Assembly: GCA_001312405.1 (NCBI GenBank)
Contig: BBDR01000023.1
Location: 4,659 to 68,658, forward strand
Length of the DNA stretch: 64,000 nucleotides
Reading direction: 5' to 3'
Source of the DNA: Clostridium sp. NkU-1
Lineage (GTDB): Bacteria > Bacillota_A > Clostridia > Lachnospirales > Lachnospiraceae
A program made the translations under genes and the position numbers. Below, one piece after another: positions 59,816 to 64,000 of this stretch; position 1 is the stretch's first letter, and each line of letters starts with the position of its first letter. Under the pieces are notes generated by a model that was given only the letters and a program-made list of their open reading frames with translations, was not told where the DNA came from and made no database searches.

Positions 59816-60351
59816 TTAATAATTTTCCACTTTTCTTTCAAAATAGGCCTTAGGATGAGCACAGGTCGGGCAAATTTCCGGAGCCTCCGGTCCTTCGTGG
59901 ATGTAACCGCAGTTGCGGCACTTCCAGCCAAGAGGAGCATCTCCCTTAAAGGTCTTATCGTTCTTTAAGCTGTCAAGAAGCTTTAAGTAACGTTTTTCAT
60001 GAGCAGCTTCTACTTTTCCTACGAATTCAAATTTCAGAGCCAGCTCTTCAAAGCCTTCTGCCCTGCATCCTCTGCCATTCTCTTATACATATCGGTCCAC
60101 TCGTAGTTTTCACCGGCAGCGGCATCTGCTAAGTTTTCTTCCATGGTGCCGATGCCATGCAATTCCTTGAACCACATCTTAGCATGCTCTTTTTCCTGGT
60201 CAGCAGTTTCTAAGTACAGGGCAGACATTTGCTCATAGCCGGCCTTTTTGGCGGCAGAAGCATAATATGTATATTTGTTTCTTGCCATGGACTCACCTGC
60301 AAAGGCGTCTTTTAAGTTCTGTTCTGTTTTTGTTCCCGCATATTTGGACAT
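59816..60351 (-). CDS. Rubrerythrin, frame broken once
   Basis: Peroxide-reducing diiron protein, about 178 residues. The ferritin-like domain contains NLKDAFAGESMARNKYTYYA and YLETADQEKEHAKMWF (Glu/His ligands). The C-terminal rubredoxin domain has CRNCGYIHEGPEAPEICPTC. The break lies near 60060, where one G is probably missing (EDAGAEGFEELALKFEF expected). Second gene of a perR-type operon; the start MSKYAGTKTEQN follows GGAGGGTTTATACG. Confidence 0.92.
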
Positions 60352-60400
60352 CGTATAAACCCTCCTGATTTGAATTTTGAATGATTTGTACTTTATAAAC

Positions 60401-60430
60401 AGGGAGCGGCAGCCTGTTCTGCCGCTCCCT
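60401..60430 (-). terminator. Hairpin between the two rubrerythrin genes
   Basis: AGGGAGCGGCAG (60401-60412) pairs perfectly with CTGCCGCTCCCT (60419-60430), followed on the minus strand by GTTTATAAAG. It separates the two rubrerythrin transcripts or reduces read-through. Confidence 0.8.
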
Positions 60431-60438
60431 AAGATGTA

Positions 60439-60980
60439 TTAACCGAAGTATCTTTCTAATAAGCCTTGAATGCTTTGCCATGACGAGCCTCATCCTTTGC
60501 CATTTCATGAACTGTGTCATGGATTGCATCTAAGTTTAATGCTTTTGCACGTTTTGCAAGATCAAATTTACCGGCAGTTGCGCCATTCTCAGCAGCAACT
60601 CTTAACTCCAGGTTCTTCTTTGTGCTGGAAGTTACGCATTCGCCTAATAATTCTGCAAACTTGGAAGCATGCTCAGCCTCTTCGAAAGCAGCTTTTTCAT
60701 AATATAAGCCGATTTCAGGATAGCCTTCTCTGTGAGCAGCTCTTGACATTGCAAGATACATACCAACTTCAGAGCATTCGCCTTCAAAGTTAGCTCTTAA
60801 ATCCATCATAATGTCTTCCGGAGAACCCTGTGCAACACCGATTTCATGCTCGCAGGCCCAGGACATATCTTCATCCTGTAATTTGAACTTTTCAGAACCA
60901 ACCTTGCATACTGGACAGAATTCAGGAGCTGTCTCTCCTTCGTGAACATAACCGCATACAGTACAAACCCATTTCTTCAT
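60439..60980 (-). CDS. Reverse rubrerythrin (rubredoxin domain first), frame broken once
   Basis: About 180 residues. Domain order is inverted compared with ordinary rubrerythrin: rubredoxin [20 protein letters not shown] comes first, then the diiron domain with [38 protein letters not shown] and [11 protein letters not shown]. This is the form known in clostridia as a highly active NADH-linked oxygen and peroxide reductase and is a PerR target. The printed end KAFKAY is short: one T is missing near 60461, and correction gives LLERYFG and a stop at 60439. Start at 60980 chosen after AAAGGAGATATGAGATC. Confidence 0.92.
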
Positions 60981-61041
60981 GATCTCATATCTCCTTTTTA
61001 TTTTGTAATATAGTTTTGTTATTTTAATGGCAATCAATAAT

Positions 61042-61054
61042 AGTAATGATTACT
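61042..61054. promoter_or_regulatory. Candidate PerR operator before reverse rubrerythrin
   Basis: Palindrome AGTAATGATTACT (61042-61054), 61 bases upstream of the reverse-rubrerythrin start. A near-identical 13-base site lies before perR. The pattern resembles the PerR box in having AT-rich inverted arms around a short centre. Confidence 0.6.
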
Positions 61055-61092
61055 GATATTAATTTACCATATCTTTATCTTTATGTCAAGCG

Positions 61093-61488
61093 TTATCGAT
61101 AATTATTTTCAAAACATTCCTTGCAGGTCCCATAGAAATAAATGGTGTGACTTTCCACCGTGCCGTCCGCATGTTCCTGAGCAAGGTGGTTGATATTTAC
61201 CAGGGGGTCCAGTGGCAGGTCGCTGACCTTTCCGCAATTTTTACACACAAAATGGTAATGGGGTGATGTGTCCGCATCAAAGCGATCCGCGCCATCTCCG
61301 CAAGTCAGCTTTTGGATTTCTCCCAGCTCAACCAGAAGGTTTAAGTTGCGGTATACCGTTCCAAGGCTGATATTGGGATATTCTTCGCGAATCAATGTGT
61401 ATAGGGCATCGGCAGTGGGATGGTCGTGCCTTGACATTAGACAGGCTTTAATAGATTCCCGTTGACGGCTATACTTTAATGTTTTCAT
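61093..61488 (-). CDS. perR: PerR-type Fur-family peroxide regulator
   Basis: Metal-dependent repressor of 131 residues. Winged helix with HPTADALYTLIREEYPNISLGTVYRNLNLLVELGEIQKL, then the metal-sensing HYHFVCKNCGKVSDLPL (first Cys pair of the structural zinc site) and GTCKECFENNYR (second Cys pair). The His/Asp region DADTSPHYHF contains the regulatory metal ligands whose oxidation signals peroxide. It lies directly upstream of the rubrerythrins on the same strand, and the shared palindromes suggest it represses itself and them. Confidence 0.93.
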   Translation of the reverse strand: MKTLKYSRQRESIKACLMSRHDHPTADALYTLIREEYPNISLGTVYRNLNLLVELGEIQKLTCGDGADRFDADTSPHYHFVCKNCGKVSDLPLDPLVNINHLAQEHADGTVESHTIYFYGTCKECFENNYR

Positions 61489-61520
61489 GGCCGCTCCTTT
61501 TCTAAAATAATAATTATATT

Positions 61521-61533
61521 AGTAATTGTTACT
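61521..61533. promoter_or_regulatory. Candidate PerR operator before perR
   Basis: Palindrome AGTAATTGTTACT (61521-61533), 33 bases upstream of the perR start and differing from the 61042 site only in its centre. It is embedded in an AT-rich promoter-like stretch. Confidence 0.6.
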
Positions 61534-61585
61534 ATTTAATAATAAAGGATTTCAGCGCTTTTGTCAATCCAGAGTTAAATAGTGT

Positions 61586-62514
61586 CTATATGTTCTCCCG
61601 TGCGATCCGTATGAATTCTTCCGTAGCCTGGGATAAATATCTGCCTTTGTGGCGGCCAAATGCCAGGACGCCGTGCTGCGCCTGTAATTTAAGGAAAAAT
61701 AATGCAGCCCTGTTTTTTTCATGCCGGTATTAGGGCTTCCGGACATGAACATTCTGGGGTAAAAGGTGATCCCCATTCCTTTGGCTGCAAGGGCCAGCAC
61801 TGTCTCAATATTCTCTGTCTCCAGAAGAATGGAAGGAGTGAGCTGGGCTTCCTCAAAGATTTCATCGGCAATGGTGCGCACCCGGTTTCCTTTGTTGATG
61901 AGAAGGTAGGGGCAGTCCTTTAAAAGCTGTACGTCCGCATTTTCATCCAGTATCTTTATTATCTCCTCCTGCTGGCCCGGAAAATACCGGTCCAGAATCT
62001 GGTCAGGAACCACAAGAAGGATCTCCTCCTCGCAGATAGGAATGGTTTCCACATGATCGGCTTTAAAAGGAAGAAGGTCGATCATCAGATCAATGTTTCC
62101 GTGTATCAGAGCAGTACTTAATTCGGAAGAATTTCCCTCTACCAGATGGATCTCAATGTTTGGAAACTTTTCCTTATAAGCGGGAAGGATGGCGGGGAGA
62201 AGGAAGCGTCCCCTGGTATGGGAGATGCCGATAGAAAGCTGTCCTGTAGTAAAATCCTTGATATCGGCCAGTTCCCGGTAGGTTTCATCCTTTAAGTCCA
62301 GCATCTGCTTTGCCCGGACCTTTAAGGCCCGGCCTGCGTAGGTCAGGGTAAGGGGCATGGTGCGGTTGAAAAGCTGGACATCGAATTCCTTTTCCAGATT
62401 GGAAATGTGGCTGCTTAAGGACTGCTGTGAGATGTATAACTGCTTGGCAGCACGGGTGATATTTAATTCCTCCGCAACCGCCAGAAAATATTCCAGGTTC
62501 AGGAAGTTGATCAT
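61586..62514 (-). CDS. LysR-type regulator, frame broken once
   Basis: DNA-binding regulator of about 309 residues. N-terminal helix-turn-helix MINFLNLEYFLAVAEELNITRAAKQLYISQQSLSSHISNLEKE; the effector domain starts near 90 (TGQLSIGISHTRGRFLLPAILPAYKEKFPNIEIHLVEG). The printed C-terminus after HYFSLN is wrong for the family. One A is probably missing near 61689, which restores KLQAQHGVLAFGRHKGRYLSQATEEF and a stop at 61586. The ligand and targets are unknown. It overlaps the PHP phosphoesterase gene by four bases (ATGA), so the two are coexpressed. Confidence 0.88.
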
Positions 62515-63235
62515 AGATAAGCCTCCAGCTTGGGAATGTAGGGAATGAGCTTTTCAAGGGAAGTATTTACAATAAGCTCTTCCGGGAAATTCACTTCTTC
62601 AATAAGCTCTAACGCTCTTACATGGTTTCCCACATCAGCTTCCGTATGGGCGTCGCTGTCAATGATGATGGAGGCCCGGTAGTGCTTGCAAAGCTCCAGC
62701 ATGGTCCGGTAATTTTCCGCGGCATTCATTCTTGGGCTTAAGGGATGAAGAGAACTGGAATTAAGCTCCAAAAGGGTATGATTCTCAGCGGCAGCGGAAA
62801 CCAGGGTGTCATAATCCACTGGAAAACGGCTGTCGTCAGGGTGGCCGATGATGTGGATCAGAGGATTTTCAATGGCTCCGAGATAAGCATTTGTATTTTC
62901 GGCGGAAGTTCCGCTTTTGTAGCAGGGTTCGTGGAGGCTTGCAATGGAGTAATCCATTTTTTCCAAAAGACCTTTTCTCAAATCCACCCGTCCCGTGTAA
63001 TCCATAATATTAAGCTCAACGCCCATGAGTATGTTGACTCCGTAGATTTTACGGGGGATCACTTTAAAATTTATGAAATAAAACTCATGGCAGGTTCCTG
63101 GCATCTTAGGTGCATGGTCCGTAGAGCCCATGAGGCAAGGCCCTTTTCAGAAGCAGATTTAGCCATTTCATATAAAGTGTTGTACGCATGTCCGCTGGCT
63201 ACGGTGTGGGTATGCAGGTCCATTATGTCGTTCAT
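62511..63235 (-). CDS. PHP-domain phosphoesterase (YcdX-like), frame broken once
   Basis: Metal-dependent phosphatase, about 241 residues. The first motif MDLHTHTVASGHAY is in the 5' part; then STDHAPKMPG, ELNIMDYTG, ASLHEPCYKSG, IIGHPDDSRF, LLELNSSSLHP and IIDSDAHTEADVGN carry the nine-ligand trinuclear site of the YcdX/DrdPHP group. A G (C on the coding strand) is probably missing near 63132, as GLALMGSTDHAPKM is expected. Start at 63235 chosen for AAAGGA 8 bases upstream. Substrate unknown; possibly a nucleotide or sugar phosphate. Confidence 0.88.
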
Positions 63236-63470
63236 GATTCTTGTCCTTTCTGTATCTGGCCTGGGAGATTCCCAGTGGAAAATATTTCATATAATACAAC
63301 TTATCTGAACTTGCAACGCAAGTGAAGATAAAAGGCAGTGTTTTTATTGCCGTTAATATAAATATAACATATTTTTACTGAGAAAACTATAGTAATATCA
63401 GGCGGGATGTGATAAATATATAGGTAGATTTTATGCAGAACTAAGTGTAATATGAGTGGAGGAGATATCA

Positions 63471-64000
63471 ATGAGCGAAGAGATGAAGCAAACAGACGTA
63501 AGGGAAGAAACAGTAGAGACTATGGCTGATTATGCAGCAGAGCTGGAAGCCTCCTTTAAAAGGGTAAAAGAAGGAGATGTTCTCACAGGGACCGTTATAA
63601 GCGTAGATGAGGACAAGGTCACTTTGGATTTAAAATATTATGCGGAGGGAATCATTGATAAAGAAAATTTAAGCAATGATCCGGAATTCAGCCTGATCCG
63701 GGAAATCCAGCCTGGAGACGAAATCACGGCAACGGTCATAAACCCTAATGACCGGGAAGGTAATGTAGTTCTTTCAAAGAAGCTGGCAAGTGACCATCTG
63801 GCCTGGGAAACCCTTGGAGCCATGTTAAGGGACCGAACCGTTGTCAAGGTCAAAATCGCGGAGATCGTAAAAGGCGGAGCCGTTGCTTATCTGGAAGGGA
63901 TCCGGGGATTTATTCCGGCTTCCAAGCTGGCGGGGGAATATGTGGAGGACTTAGAGGAATATAATGGAAGAACCATTGAAGTCACAGTCATCACCGCAGA
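63471..64000 (+). CDS. S1-domain RNA-binding protein, 5' part (runs off the window)
   Basis: The first 176 residues of a protein with tandem S1 (OB-fold) domains: FKRVKEGDVLTGTVISVDEDKVTLDLKYYAEGII begins domain 1 near residue 30, and LRDRTVVKVKIAEIVKGGAVAYLEGIRGFIPASKL begins domain 2 near residue 120. This is the layout of the ribosomal protein S1-like proteins of clostridia, which bind mRNA. The frame is intact to the edge. GGAGGAGATATCA precedes the ATG. The remaining domains lie beyond 64000. Confidence 0.88.
   Translation, partial: MSEEMKQTDVREETVETMADYAAELEASFKRVKEGDVLTGTVISVDEDKVTLDLKYYAEGIIDKENLSNDPEFSLIREIQPGDEITATVINPNDREGNVVLSKKLASDHLAWETLGAMLRDRTVVKVKIAEIVKGGAVAYLEGIRGFIPASKLAGEYVEDLEEYNGRTIEVTVITA

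Noticed and set aside
1..64000. CRISPR arrays, insertion sequences, tRNA or rRNA genes
   Set aside because: No regularly spaced repeats, transposase motifs, or cloverleaf/rRNA signatures were seen on reading both strands.

Overview
The window reads as chromosomal DNA of an anaerobic Firmicute, most likely a Lachnospiraceae clostridium related to Clostridium sphenoides or Lacrimispora. The grounds are AGGAGG-type ribosome sites, lipobox lipoproteins, PerR with rubrerythrin and reverse-order rubrerythrin, a GlpP-type glycerol regulon, a Cbi cobalt importer under a B12 riboswitch, and intact or nearly intact housekeeping genes (pyrC, xth, luxS, an S1-type protein at the right edge). I see no phage, insertion sequence, CRISPR array, rRNA or tRNA.

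One property dominates the raw data. Nearly 50 single-base frame breaks cut about 33 otherwise normal genes. Most lie in A or T runs of seven or eight, the rest look like one base missing from a short run. Changing one base (rarely two) at each site restores a complete family-length protein, including single-copy housekeeping genes. I therefore annotate reconstructed full-length genes and treat the breaks as probable consensus errors, not pseudogenes.

Layout. 1-3.3 kb: a tyrosine recombinase between two hairpins, then csrA and flagellin with a CsrA-type leader. 3.5-3.8 kb: a small hydrophobic peptide gene with a converging antisense promoter, a candidate type I toxin-antitoxin pair. 3.8-11 kb: zinc-ribbon protein, nitroreductase, YjbR-like protein, an acidic lipoprotein, a metallo-hydrolase, a two-part ThrE exporter, dihydroorotase and an unknown 515-residue protein. 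11.1-13.6 kb: amino-acid ABC importer. 13.7-22.8 kb: an AT-rich block with a PH-domain protein, a YesM/YesN-type two-component pair, a divergent Lpl-type sugar ABC importer and an uncharacterised glycan-active enzyme. 23-34 kb: lipoprotein, two ABC-F proteins, CbiQ-CbiO then promoter, B12 riboswitch and CbiM-CbiN, exonuclease III, and a GH13-like protein lacking the catalytic residues. 34.5-42.4 kb: kdpF-A-B-C-D-E potassium system. 42.5-50 kb: luxS, a Fat/Ycl-type siderophore importer behind a palindromic operator, and a Ca2+-type P-ATPase. 50-57.4 kb: a glycerol-3-phosphate regulon (glpK, an MgtC-like gene, a GlpA-like FAD/[2Fe-2S] dehydrogenase, a FAD/NAD oxidoreductase, a DUF1667 protein, a glycerophosphodiesterase and the antiterminator glpP). 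57.4-64 kb: an FAH-family enzyme, an M20 peptidase, rubrerythrin, reverse rubrerythrin, perR, a LysR regulator, a PHP phosphoesterase and the start of an S1-domain protein.

The clearest connected story is regulatory. glpK and the glpA-like operon each have a promoter, a shared GAGATGAMAGAG element and an overlapping terminator hairpin, and the gene for GlpP, the glycerol-3-phosphate antiterminator, lies a few kilobases downstream. The flagellin leader, the iron operator, the PerR palindromes and the B12 riboswitch are similar cases where the regulator or ligand can be read from the sequence. The least explained items are the candidate type I toxin locus, the catalytically emptied GH13 protein and the unidentified barrel enzyme of the AT-rich sugar block.
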